This document shows, in pieces, positions 53,937 to 61,460 of a stretch of 64,000 nt of DNA. The position numbers and the translations under genes are program-made. Each line of letters starts with the position of its first letter. Positions within the stretch are counted from its first letter, which is position 1. The DNA lies in NCBI RefSeq assembly GCF_000955805.1, contig NZ_JYOA01000007.1, positions 441,272 through 505,271 on the forward strand. Reading direction: 5' to 3'. A model generated the notes under the pieces. That model was not told where the DNA came from. It was given only the letters and a program-made list of their open reading frames with translations, and ran no database searches. The DNA is from Pseudomonas sp. 21. GTDB lineage: Bacteria; Pseudomonadota; Gammaproteobacteria; Pseudomonadales; Pseudomonadaceae.

Positions 53937-55283
53937 TTACGCCACCCCGTTGAGGGCGTCGCCGACGGCGCTGAACAGGCGGTCCAGGTCCTCGGGCTTG
54001 GCGTTGAAGGTCGGGCCGAACTGCAGGGTGTCACCGCCGAAGCGCACGTAGAAGCCTTCTTTCCACAGCTTCATGCTGGCTTCGAACGGACGCACGATGG
54101 CGTCGCCGTCACGGGCGCCGATCTGGATGGCGCCGGCCAGGCCGCAGTTGCGGATGTCGACGACGTTCTTCGCGCCCTTCAGGCCGTGCAGGGCCTTCTC
54201 GAAGTGCGGAGCCAGTTCCAGGGACTGCTGGATCAGGTTTTCCTTTTCCAGCAGGTCCAGCGCGGCGAGACCGGCGGCGCAGGCGACCGGGTGCGCGGAG
54301 TAGGTGTAGCCATGGCCGAACTCGACGGCGTATTCCGGCAGGTTCTGGCCCATGAAGGTGTCGTAGATTTCGCTGCTGGCGATCACCGCGCCCATGGGGA
54401 TGGCGCCGTTGGTGACCTGCTTGGCGACGTTCATGATGTCCGGCTTCACGCCGAAGAACTCGGCGCCGGTGGCCTTGCCCATGCGGCCGAAGGCGGTGAT
54501 CACTTCGTCGAAGATCAGCAGGATGTTGTGCTGGTCGCAGATTTCGCGCAGGCGTTGCAGGTAGCCCTTCGGCGGAACCAGGACGCCGGCGGAACCGGAC
54601 ATCGGCTCGACGATGACGGCGGCGATGTTCGACGCGTCATGCAGTTCGATCAGCTTCAGCAGTTCGTTGGCCAGCTCGACGCCGCCGGTTTCGGCCATGC
54701 CCTTGGTGAAGGCCATGCCCGGCTGCAGGGTGTGCGGCAGGTGGTCGACGTCCATCAGCTGGCCGAACATCTTGCGGTTGCCGCCGATGCCGCCCAGGGC
54801 GGTGCCGGCGACGTTCACGCCGTGGTAGCCACGGGCGCGGCCGATCAGCTTGGTCTTCTGCGCCTGGCCTTTCAGGCGCCAGTAGGCGCGGGCCATCTTG
54901 ATCGAGGTGTCGGCGCACTCGGAGCCCGAGCCGGTGAAGAACACGTGGTCGAGGCCGGCCGGGGTCAGCTGGGTGATCTTCTCGGCCAGCTTGAAGGACA
55001 GCGGGTGGCCGTACTGGAACGCCGGGGAGTAGTCGAGGGTGGTCAGCTGCTTGGCGACCGCGTCGGCGATTTCCTTGCGCGAGTGACCGGCGCCGCAGGT
55101 CCACAGGCCCGACAGGCTGTCGTAGATCTTGCGGCCCTGGTCGTCCACCAGCCAGCTGCCTTCGGCGGCGACGATGATGCGCGGATCCTTGTGGAAGTTG
55201 CGGTTGGCGCTGAAGGGCATCCAGTGGGCCTTCAGGTTCAGTTCGCTGGCCACCGACGGGGTGACGTTCACTTGCTGGTTCAT
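53937..55283 (-). CDS. bauA: Beta-alanine:pyruvate transaminase BauA
   Basis: 448-residue class III omega-aminotransferase that converts beta-alanine and pyruvate to malonate semialdehyde and alanine. It has SGLWTCGAGHSRKEI, FFTGSGSECADTSIKMARAYW and ARGYHGVNVAGTALGGIGGNR. LLIFDEVITAFGRMG is followed by the PLP lysine in AKQVTNGAIPMGAV. It is first in the bauA-bauB-bauC operon and diverges from bauR. Confidence 0.95.
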   Translation of the reverse strand: MNQQVNVTPSVASELNLKAHWMPFSANRNFHKDPRIIVAAEGSWLVDDQGRKIYDSLSGLWTCGAGHSRKEIADAVAKQLTTLDYSPAFQYGHPLSFKLAEKITQLTPAGLDHVFFTGSGSECADTSIKMARAYWRLKGQAQKTKLIGRARGYHGVNVAGTALGGIGGNRKMFGQLMDVDHLPHTLQPGMAFTKGMAETGGVELANELLKLIELHDASNIAAVIVEPMSGSAGVLVPPKGYLQRLREICDQHNILLIFDEVITAFGRMGKATGAEFFGVKPDIMNVAKQVTNGAIPMGAVIASSEIYDTFMGQNLPEYAVEFGHGYTYSAHPVACAAGLAALDLLEKENLIQQSLELAPHFEKALHGLKGAKNVVDIRNCGLAGAIQIGARDGDAIVRPFEASMKLWKEGFYVRFGGDTLQFGPTFNAKPEDLDRLFSAVGDALNGVA

Positions 55284-55363
55284 GCAGCTTGTCCTCGAAG
55301 ACAGTCTTGTTGGGCGCGCAGGCCGCGGTGGGCCTGGTGCGATGGTCTTAGATTGGGCCTGAC

Positions 55364-55377
55364 TTAACGTGAGTTAA
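55364..55377. promoter_or_regulatory. Candidate BauR operator
   Basis: The inverted repeat TTAAC-GTGA-GTTAA lies in the 137-base bauA-bauR intergenic region, 44 bases before bauR. It is the position expected for a LysR-type regulator acting on both genes. Confidence 0.5.
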
Positions 55378-55420
55378 AGCTTATTCTTCTTACGTTCAGT
55401 TTCGGATTGGTAAAACTAAA

Positions 55421-56341
55421 ATGGCGAAACAACGGGCACCTTCCCTGGGCCAGGTCAGCGACTTCGAGATCCGCCTGCTGCGCATCTTCAAAACCATAGT
55501 CGAGTGCGGCAGCTTCTCGGCCGCCGAGAGCACGCTGGGCATCAGCCGCTCGGCGATCAGCCTGCACATGGGCGACCTGGAAAAGCGCTTAGGGATGCGC
55601 CTGTGCCAGCGCGGCCGGGCGGGCTTCGCGCTGACCGACGAGGGCCGCGAGGTGTACCGCGCGACGCAGTCGCTGCTGGCGGCGCTGGAGGGCTTCCGCG
55701 CCGAGGTCAACGAGTTGCACCAGCACCTGCGCGGCGAGCTGAACATCGGCATCATCAACAACCTGGTGACCCTGCCGCAGATGCGCATCACCCACGCCCT
55801 GCGCGCGCTGAAGGCCAGCGGGCCGGGCGTGCGGATCAACATCGGCATGACCACGCCCAACGAGATCGAACTGGGCGTTCTCGACGGACGGTTGCATGTC
55901 GGCGTGGTACCGCTCATCAGTCCGCTGTCGGGGCTGGAGTATTCCTCTTTATACGAGGAGCGCTCGCTGCTGTTCTGCAGCCAGGAGCACCCACTGTTCG
56001 AGCGCGACGATGCGGGCATCACCGTGCAGGAAATCCACGCCTGCGACGCGGTGGCGCCGAGCTACCGCATCCCGGCCGAGGCGCAGGAGCGGCACCAGGA
56101 ACTCTCCGGCAGCGCCACGGCCTCGGACCGCGAGGGCATGGCCTTCCTGATCCTTACCGGCAGCTACATCGGCTACCTGCCCGACCACTATGCCGCCGAC
56201 TGGGTCGCCCAGGGCCGCCTGCGCGCGCTGCGGCCGGAGCGCTTCCACTACGACATCCCGCTCACCGTGGTGACCCGCAAGGGCCGCCGGCCGAACCTGG
56301 TGCTGGAGCGGTTCCTCGAGGCGGTGGCGCAGAGTCGTTGA
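55421..56341 (+). CDS. bauR: LysR-type regulator BauR
   Basis: 306-residue LysR regulator. The winged HTH is RIFKTIVECGSFSAAESTLGISRSAISLHMGDLEKRLG (residues about 18-55). The effector domain follows with GELNIGIINNLV and GVVPLISPLSGLEY. It is divergent from bauABC and, by analogy with P. aeruginosa, activates it in response to beta-alanine. The FMO gene cluster follows on the same strand after 304 bases with a REP pair, so its influence there is possible but unsupported. Confidence 0.9.
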   Translation: MAKQRAPSLGQVSDFEIRLLRIFKTIVECGSFSAAESTLGISRSAISLHMGDLEKRLGMRLCQRGRAGFALTDEGREVYRATQSLLAALEGFRAEVNELHQHLRGELNIGIINNLVTLPQMRITHALRALKASGPGVRINIGMTTPNEIELGVLDGRLHVGVVPLISPLSGLEYSSLYEERSLLFCSQEHPLFERDDAGITVQEIHACDAVAPSYRIPAEAQERHQELSGSATASDREGMAFLILTGSYIGYLPDHYAADWVAQGRLRALRPERFHYDIPLTVVTRKGRRPNLVLERFLEAVAQSR

Positions 56342-56353
56342 ACGCAGCTCCTT

Positions 56354-56399
56354 GTAGGAGCGCGCCATGAGCGCGATCGCGGGCATGGCCCGCTCCTAC
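56354..56399. repeat. Closely spaced REP pair
   Basis: GTAGGAGCGCGCCATGAGCGCGATCGCGGGCATGGCCCGCTCCTAC: two arms almost back to back. The left arm has a GAGCG variant. The rest of 56342-56645 contains no gene. An AGGCA-N5-TGCCT repeat (near 56420) and a CCCGCGGGCCGCGGGG palindrome (near 56490) are the only other structures. Confidence 0.8.
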
Positions 56400-56645
56400 A
56401 GGTGGGCACCTGGCTAATGCAAGGCATATTCTGCCTATCCAATTTGTCGCCCCAGCCACCAAAAATCCTATACCCCCTCCCCTGTAGCCCGCGGGCCGCG
56501 GGGTTTGCGTGGGTGCAGCTTTTCCCTAGCCTGCGACTACAAAAAACATAATTTCGCTATTCACAGCCTCTGAACAGAATGCGGCCAACACCTCCTCCCT
56601 AGCCGCAACAAGAACAAACGTGATCAGAGTCTGAGGAAGCAAGCC

Positions 56646-57974
56646 ATGACCGACCTGAATCCAGGCGCCTTCGGCAAGAAGTCGCTTGATAACCTGGAAA
56701 TCGACACGCTGGTCGTTGGCGCCGGACAAGCCGGCGTCGCCATGAGCGAGCACCTGACCCAACAGGGCGTGCCGCACATCGTGCTGGAAAAGAGCCGCAT
56801 CGCCGAAGCCTGGCGCACCGGCCGTTGGGATTCGCTGGTAGCGAACGGCCCAGCCTGGCACGACCGCTTCCCGAACATGGAATTCCCGGTTGGCCCGGAT
56901 GACTTCCCGCACAAGGAGCAGGTGGCGGACTACTTCGTCGCCTACGCCAAGCAGTTCAATGCGCCGATCCGCACCGGCGTGGAAGTGAAGAAGGTCACCC
57001 GCAACGAAGGCCGCCCCGGCTTCACCGTGGAAACCTCCGAAGGCACGATCCAGGCCCTGCGCATCGTCTCCGCCACCGGCCCGTTCCAGCGCCCGGTGAT
57101 CCCGGCCATCGCGCCGAAGGACGAAGGCCTCTACCAGATCCACTCGGCCAAGTACTACAACCCGCAGCAGTTGCCCGAGGGCGCCGTGCTGGTGATCGGT
57201 GCCGGCTCCTCCGGCGTGCAGATCGCCGACGAGCTGAACCGCGCCGGCAAGAAGACCTACCTGTCCGTGGGAGCCCATGACCGCCCGCCGCGCGCCTACC
57301 GCAACCGCGACTTCGTCTGGTGGCTGGGCGTGCTCGGCCTGTGGGACGCCGAGGAAGTGCAGCCGGGCCGCGAACACGTGACCATCGCCGTGAGCGGTGC
57401 CCGTGGCGGCGAGACCATCGACTTCCGCCGCCTGGCCAACGAGGGCATCACCCTCACCGGCCTGACCAAGGCCTTCGAAGGCGGCAAGGTGAGCTTCCAG
57501 GACGACCTGGTGGCCAACCTGAAAGCCGGCGACGACAACTACCTTGGCCTGCTGGACGCCGCCGACGCCTACATCGAGCGCAACGGCCTGGACCTGCCGC
57601 TGGAGCCTGAGGCCCGCAAGGTCTTCGCCGATGCCGAGTGCATCCGCAATCCGATCCAGGAGCTGAACCTCGCCGACGCCGGCATCACCGCGATCATCTG
57701 GGCCACCGGCTACGCCGTGGACTTCAACTGGCTGCAGGTGGACGCCTTCGACGACAAGGGCAAGCCCAAGCACCAGCGCGGCGTATCCCGCGAGCCGGGC
57801 GTGTACTTCGTCGGCCTGCCGTGGCTGTCCCGTCGCGGCTCCACCTTCATCTGGGGCGTCTGGCACGACGCCAAGCACGTGGCCGGCCACATCGCCACCC
57901 AACGCCGTTACGTCGAATATCAGGATGCCTCGCAGCGCGAAGGCTCCGTTCCGAAAGCCGCATCCTGGGAGTAA
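56646..57974 (+). CDS. Flavin-containing monooxygenase (FMO-like)
   Basis: 442-residue FAD/NADPH monooxygenase. FAD-binding GAGQAGVAMSEHL is at about residues 25-37. NADPH-binding GAGSSGVQIADELNRAG is at about 187-203. The family ATGYAVDF motif is near 356. GRWDSLVANGPAWHDRFPNMEF resembles CzcO-like and indole-acetate YUC-type FMOs. It likely oxygenates an amine nitrogen or similar nucleophilic centre. Only 3 bases separate it from the Rid gene, so the two act together. Confidence 0.88.
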   Translation: MTDLNPGAFGKKSLDNLEIDTLVVGAGQAGVAMSEHLTQQGVPHIVLEKSRIAEAWRTGRWDSLVANGPAWHDRFPNMEFPVGPDDFPHKEQVADYFVAYAKQFNAPIRTGVEVKKVTRNEGRPGFTVETSEGTIQALRIVSATGPFQRPVIPAIAPKDEGLYQIHSAKYYNPQQLPEGAVLVIGAGSSGVQIADELNRAGKKTYLSVGAHDRPPRAYRNRDFVWWLGVLGLWDAEEVQPGREHVTIAVSGARGGETIDFRRLANEGITLTGLTKAFEGGKVSFQDDLVANLKAGDDNYLGLLDAADAYIERNGLDLPLEPEARKVFADAECIRNPIQELNLADAGITAIIWATGYAVDFNWLQVDAFDDKGKPKHQRGVSREPGVYFVGLPWLSRRGSTFIWGVWHDAKHVAGHIATQRRYVEYQDASQREGSVPKAASWE

Positions 57975-57977
57975 GAG

Positions 57978-58388
57978 ATGCCTACCCATACTCGCATTCG
58001 CATGTTCAACACCAAGGACACCTACCCGAACCAGACCCTGGACAACGACCTCTGCCAGGCCGTGCGCGCCGGCAACACCGTGTACGTGCGCGGCCAGGTC
58101 GGTACCGACTTCGAGGGCAACCTGGTCGGGCTGGGCGACCCGCGTGCCCAGGCCGAACAGGCGATGAAGAACGTCAAGCAATTGCTGGAAGAAGCCGGCA
58201 GCGACCTGTCGCACATCGTCAAGACCACCACCTACCTGATCGACCCGCGCTACCGCGAGCCGGTGTACCAGGAAGTCGGCAAGTGGCTGAAGGGCGTGTT
58301 CCCGATCTCCACCGGCCTGGTGGTGTCGGCCCTCGGCCAGCCGCAGTGGTTGATGGAGATCGATGTCATCGCCGTCATTCCGGACTGA
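57978..58388 (+). CDS. Rid-family protein lacking the RidA arginine
   Basis: 136-residue YjgF/Rid-superfamily protein (GNTVYVRGQVGTDFEGNLVG, MKNVKQLLEEAGSDLSHIVKTTTYLID). Canonical RidA has an Arg in the xRVEIE segment that is needed for 2-aminoacrylate deaminase activity. Here the equivalent reads QWLMEID, with Leu. It therefore belongs to a non-RidA subgroup and probably handles a pathway-specific imine or product of the preceding FMO. It starts 3 bases after the FMO stop. Confidence 0.87.
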   Translation: MPTHTRIRMFNTKDTYPNQTLDNDLCQAVRAGNTVYVRGQVGTDFEGNLVGLGDPRAQAEQAMKNVKQLLEEAGSDLSHIVKTTTYLIDPRYREPVYQEVGKWLKGVFPISTGLVVSALGQPQWLMEIDVIAVIPD

Positions 58389-58401
58389 AAGCTACTGCGC
58401 T

Positions 58402-58490
58402 AGGCCATGCTGCGTTGGGGCCGGTCGAGAAAATGCTCATTTGCTACAGCAAACTCCGCTTTTCTCGCCCAACCCCGCCTTGCCTGGCCT
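58402..58490. repeat. Long imperfect cruciform repeat
   Basis: Nested inverted repeats: AGGCCATGCTGCGTTGGGG pairs imperfectly with CCAACCCCGCCTTGCCTGGCCT. CGAGAAAA pairs with TTTTCTCG (58426-58433, 58460-58467). TTTGCT pairs with AGCAAA (58440-58453). This looks like a dispersed Pseudomonas palindromic element inserted between the Rid and DUF1028 genes. Confidence 0.7.
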
Positions 58491-58516
58491 TCGCTCACAA
58501 CGCTTTCAAGCGTGCA

Positions 58517-58541
58517 GGCGATGCGGATTTTCCGCATCGCC
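58517..58541 (+). terminator. Strong hairpin between the Rid and DUF1028 genes
   Basis: GGCGATGCGGA-TTT-TCCGCATCGCC has perfect 11-bp arms followed by CTTTGTCGTTTT. It may attenuate transcription inside the presumed operon. Confidence 0.6.
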
Positions 58542-58580
58542 CTTTGTCGTTTTAGCTATTGGAACAAGCAAGGAGCCACC

Positions 58581-59255
58581 ATGACCTTCTCCATCGTCGG
58601 CCGCTGCGCCGAAACCGGACAACTGGGTATCGCCATCAGCTCCTCGAGCATCGCCGTGGGCGCCCGCTGCCCCTGGGTACGCGCCGGCGTCGGCGCGGTG
58701 GCCACGCAGAACATCACCCTGCCGGCCCTCGGCCCGCAGATCCTCGACCAGCTCGAAGCCGGCCTCGAGCCGGGTGCGGCGCTGGACAAGGCGCTCTCCA
58801 GCAACGGCTACAGCCAGTACCGCCAGGTGACGGTGATCGACCAGCACGGCAAGGTCGCGCTGTTCACCGGTAGCGAGGCGCTGGGCGTGTACAACGCCGT
58901 GGCGGGTGAGAACTGCGTGGCGGCCGGCAACCTGCTGTCCTCCACGGCGGTGATCGAAGCCATGACCCAGGCCTTCGAAAACGCCAACGGCTGCCTGGCC
59001 GAGCGCCTGCTGGCCGCGATGCAGGCGGCGATGGCCGCCGGTGGCGAAGCCGGCCCGGTGCACTCGGCGGCGCTGAAGGTCGTCGGCGACCTGGTCTGGC
59101 CGATCGTCGACCTGCGCGTGGACTGGGCCGACGAAGCGCCCATCGATGAGCTGGAGAAACTCTGGGTGGCCTACAAGCCGCAGCTGGAGGATTACCTCGT
59201 GCGCGCCCTCGACCCGACCAAGGCACCGAGCTACGGTGTGCCGGGCGACGAGTAA
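58581..59255 (+). CDS. DUF1028 family protein (Ntn-hydrolase-like)
   Basis: 224-residue DUF1028 protein. MTFSIVGRCAETGQLGIAISSSSIAVGARCPWVRAGVGAVATQ is the family's N-terminal hallmark; the fold is thought to be Ntn-hydrolase-like. AAGNLLSS and VDWADEAPIDEL follow. Function is unproven; amide hydrolysis is a reasonable guess given its partners. AAGGAG precedes the ATG. Confidence 0.86.
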   Translation: MTFSIVGRCAETGQLGIAISSSSIAVGARCPWVRAGVGAVATQNITLPALGPQILDQLEAGLEPGAALDKALSSNGYSQYRQVTVIDQHGKVALFTGSEALGVYNAVAGENCVAAGNLLSSTAVIEAMTQAFENANGCLAERLLAAMQAAMAAGGEAGPVHSAALKVVGDLVWPIVDLRVDWADEAPIDELEKLWVAYKPQLEDYLVRALDPTKAPSYGVPGDE

Positions 59256-59266
59256 GTGACTCTCCT

Positions 59267-59328
59267 GTAGGAGCGGGCCATGCCCGCGAAGCTCTGTTTC
59301 GCCGATCGCGGGCATGGCCCGCTCCTAC
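59267..59328. repeat. Inverted REP pair (GGGCCATGCCC type)
   Basis: GTAGGAGCGGGCCATGCCCGCGA and its reverse complement with a 16-base spacer, between the DUF1028 and ArgE-like genes. Confidence 0.9.
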
Positions 59329-59353
59329 AAAAGCTTTCAAGCAGGACCCGACC

Positions 59354-60505
59354 ATGCCTTCCAGCCGTGAAATCCTCGCCGACCTGATCGCCTTCGACAC
59401 CGTCAGCCGCCACTCCAACCTGGCGCTGATCCACTACATCCGCGACTACCTCGCCGGCTTCGGCATTGCCTGCGAGCTGTTCCACGATGCCGAAGGCGGC
59501 AAGGCCAATCTCTACGCCACGCTGGGTCCGCAGGACCGCGGCGGCGTGTGCCTGTCCGGCCACACCGACGTGGTGCCGACCGATGGCCAGCCGTGGACGG
59601 TCCCGCCGTTCGAACTGACCGAGCGCGACGGTCGCCTCTACGGGCGCGGCACGGCGGACATGAAGGGCTACATCGCCTGCGTGCTGGCGGCGGTACCGGC
59701 GTTTCTTGCCCAGCCGCTACGCCTGCCGGTACACCTGGCCTTCTCCTACGACGAGGAAGTCGGCTGCCTGGGCGTACGCTCGCTGCTCGCCGCGCTGGAA
59801 CACCGCGAGCACAAGCCGATGGTCTGCATCATCGGCGAACCCACCGAGCTCAAGCCAGTGCTCGGCCACAAGGGCAAGCTCGCCATGCGCTGCCAGGTGC
59901 ACGGCGCGCCGTGCCATTCGGCCTATGCGCCGCAGGGCGTGAACGCCATCGAGTACGCGGCGAAGCTGATCGGCCGTCTCGGCGAGATCGGCACCCGCCT
60001 GGCTGCACCGGAGCGTCACGATCCGCGCTTCGATCCGCCCTATTCCACCGTGCAGACCGGCGTGATCAGCGGCGGCCGCGCGCTGAACATCGTGCCCGCC
60101 GAGTGCCAGTTCGACTTCGAAGTGCGCGCGTTGCCCAGCGACGATCCGCAACAGGTCGCCGATGACCTGCGCGCCTTCGCCGAGGCCGAGCTGCTGCCGA
60201 AGATGCGCGCGGTGAAGGCCGAGACGGATATCCGCTTCAGCGAGCTGTCGGCCTATCCCGCCCTGGTCACCGACCAGCAGGCGCAGGCCGCCGAGTTGAT
60301 TGCACTGCTCAGCGGTTCGCGGGACTTCACCACCGTGGCCTACGGCACCGAGGGCGGACTGTTCCACCAGGCCGGCATCCCCACCGTGGTCTGCGGCCCG
60401 GGCAGCATGGACCAGGGCCACAAGCCGGACGAGTTCGTCAGCCTGGAGCAGTTGGCCAAATGCGATGACATGATGGCGCGGCTGGCGGAGTGGCTGCGCA
60501 GCTGA
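59354..60505 (+). CDS. ArgE/DapE-like M20 deacylase
   Basis: 383-residue M20-family metallohydrolase annotated by similarity as acetylornithine deacetylase. Metal and catalytic motifs are SGHTDVVP, GRGTADMKG, YDEEVGCLG (general base Glu pair), IGEPTEL and the late His in GHKPDEF. Arginine synthesis in Pseudomonas usually uses the ArgJ cycle, so a catabolic deacylase in the FMO/Rid/DUF1028 set is more likely. A REP pair separates it from DUF1028. Confidence 0.87.
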   Translation: MPSSREILADLIAFDTVSRHSNLALIHYIRDYLAGFGIACELFHDAEGGKANLYATLGPQDRGGVCLSGHTDVVPTDGQPWTVPPFELTERDGRLYGRGTADMKGYIACVLAAVPAFLAQPLRLPVHLAFSYDEEVGCLGVRSLLAALEHREHKPMVCIIGEPTELKPVLGHKGKLAMRCQVHGAPCHSAYAPQGVNAIEYAAKLIGRLGEIGTRLAAPERHDPRFDPPYSTVQTGVISGGRALNIVPAECQFDFEVRALPSDDPQQVADDLRAFAEAELLPKMRAVKAETDIRFSELSAYPALVTDQQAQAAELIALLSGSRDFTTVAYGTEGGLFHQAGIPTVVCGPGSMDQGHKPDEFVSLEQLAKCDDMMARLAEWLRS

Positions 60506-60530
60506 CGCATCGCGCGGTCTACCCGTTTTC

Positions 60531-60611
60531 GTAGGAGCGGACTCCGTCCGCGATGTGCCACCGGCCTGCTCGGAGCGGCCGGGAATCGATCGCGGATGAA
60601 TCCGCTCCTAC
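60531..60611. repeat. REP pair (GGACTCCGTCC type)
   Basis: GTAGGAGCGGACTCCGTCCGCGAT is opposed by ATCGCGGATGAATCCGCTCCTAC, the second arm with a short deletion. Confidence 0.82.
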
Positions 60612-60643
60612 AAGGGCATAACGTGGCACGAGCTGCCCAACCG

Positions 60644-60711
60644 GGTTCGCGAGCAAGCTCGCTCCTACAGGGAGCGATTGCTCTTCGTAGGAGCGAGCTT
60701 GCTCGCGAACC
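60644..60711. repeat. Outward REP pair (GCGAGCAAGCTCGC type)
   Basis: GGTTCGCGAGCAAGCTCGCTCCTAC and its exact reverse complement, with an 18-base spacer. The pair faces the opposite way to most others here and resembles the copy at 62737. Confidence 0.9.
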
Positions 60712-60729
60712 AACCCCCGTCGAAAAACC

Positions 60730-61374
60730 TCAGGCAAACGCCGCGCGCAGCTCGTCCATGCTCGCGAAGTAGTGCGCCGGGCTCTCCGCCAGCAGCTCTT
60801 CACGGCTGCCGAAGCCGTAGCCGACACCGGCCGCGGACAGGCCATTGCGGTGCGCGCCGATCAAATCGTGCTTGCGGTCGCCGATCATCAGGGTCTGCGC
60901 CAGGTCCAGCTTCTCGATACCCAGCAGGTGCTCGATCAGCTCCACCTTGTTGGTGCGCGTGCCGTCCAGCTCGCTGCCGTAGATCACCTTGAAGTGCCGG
61001 GCAAAGTCGAAGTGGCGGGCGATTTCCGCCGCGAACACCGTCGGCTTGCTGGTGCAGATGTACAGCGTGCGGCCCTGGCCGCCGAGCAGCTGCAGCAGCT
61101 CGCCGACACCGTCGAACACCCTGTTCTCGTAGAGCCCGGTGTCCTTGAAGCGCACGCGGTAGTGGTTCACCGCTTCCCAGGCGCGCGCCTCGTCGAAGTC
61201 GTAGGTGCTCATGAAGCACTGCAGCAACGGTGGGCCGATGAAGTGTTCGAGCTGGCGCAGGTCGGGCTCGTCGATGCCCAGTTGGGCGAGGGCGTACTGG
61301 ATCGAGCGGGTGATGCCCTCGCGCGGGTCGGTGAGGGTGCCGTCGAGGTCGAAGAGGATGTTCTGGTAATGCAT
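60730..61374 (-). CDS. HAD-family phosphatase, phosphoglycolate-phosphatase-like
   Basis: 214-residue HAD hydrolase. Motif I is FDLDGTLTD (Asp nucleophile), motif II CTSKPT, motif III Lys in RTNKVELI and motif IV GDRKHDLIGA. The cap (ITRSIQYALAQLG, FIGPPLLQCFM) fits the Gph/PPase-like C1 subclass. Substrate is uncertain. I use ATG 61374 (MHYQNILFDLDG); the frame opens earlier. Confidence 0.88.
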   Translation of the reverse strand: MHYQNILFDLDGTLTDPREGITRSIQYALAQLGIDEPDLRQLEHFIGPPLLQCFMSTYDFDEARAWEAVNHYRVRFKDTGLYENRVFDGVGELLQLLGGQGRTLYICTSKPTVFAAEIARHFDFARHFKVIYGSELDGTRTNKVELIEHLLGIEKLDLAQTLMIGDRKHDLIGAHRNGLSAAGVGYGFGSREELLAESPAHYFASMDELRAAFA

Positions 61375-61460
61375 GGGATCAGCGTCCGGCCGCGAAAGTC
61401 GGGCGGGAAGGATACTGCGCATGACCGCCCGGGCGAAGCACGAATCGCCGAACGACAGTC

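Noticed and set aside
56402-56440. Possible sigma-54 promoter (GG-N10-GC) before the FMO gene
   Set aside because: TGGCTAATGCAAGGCAT keeps the GG/GC spacing but lacks TTGC and lies too far (over 200 bases) from the start, with no enhancer-binding regulator nearby.
60531-60711. CRISPR-like array from repeated palindromes
   Set aside because: The repeats are inverted REP pairs of two different types with short irregular spacers, and no cas genes are present.
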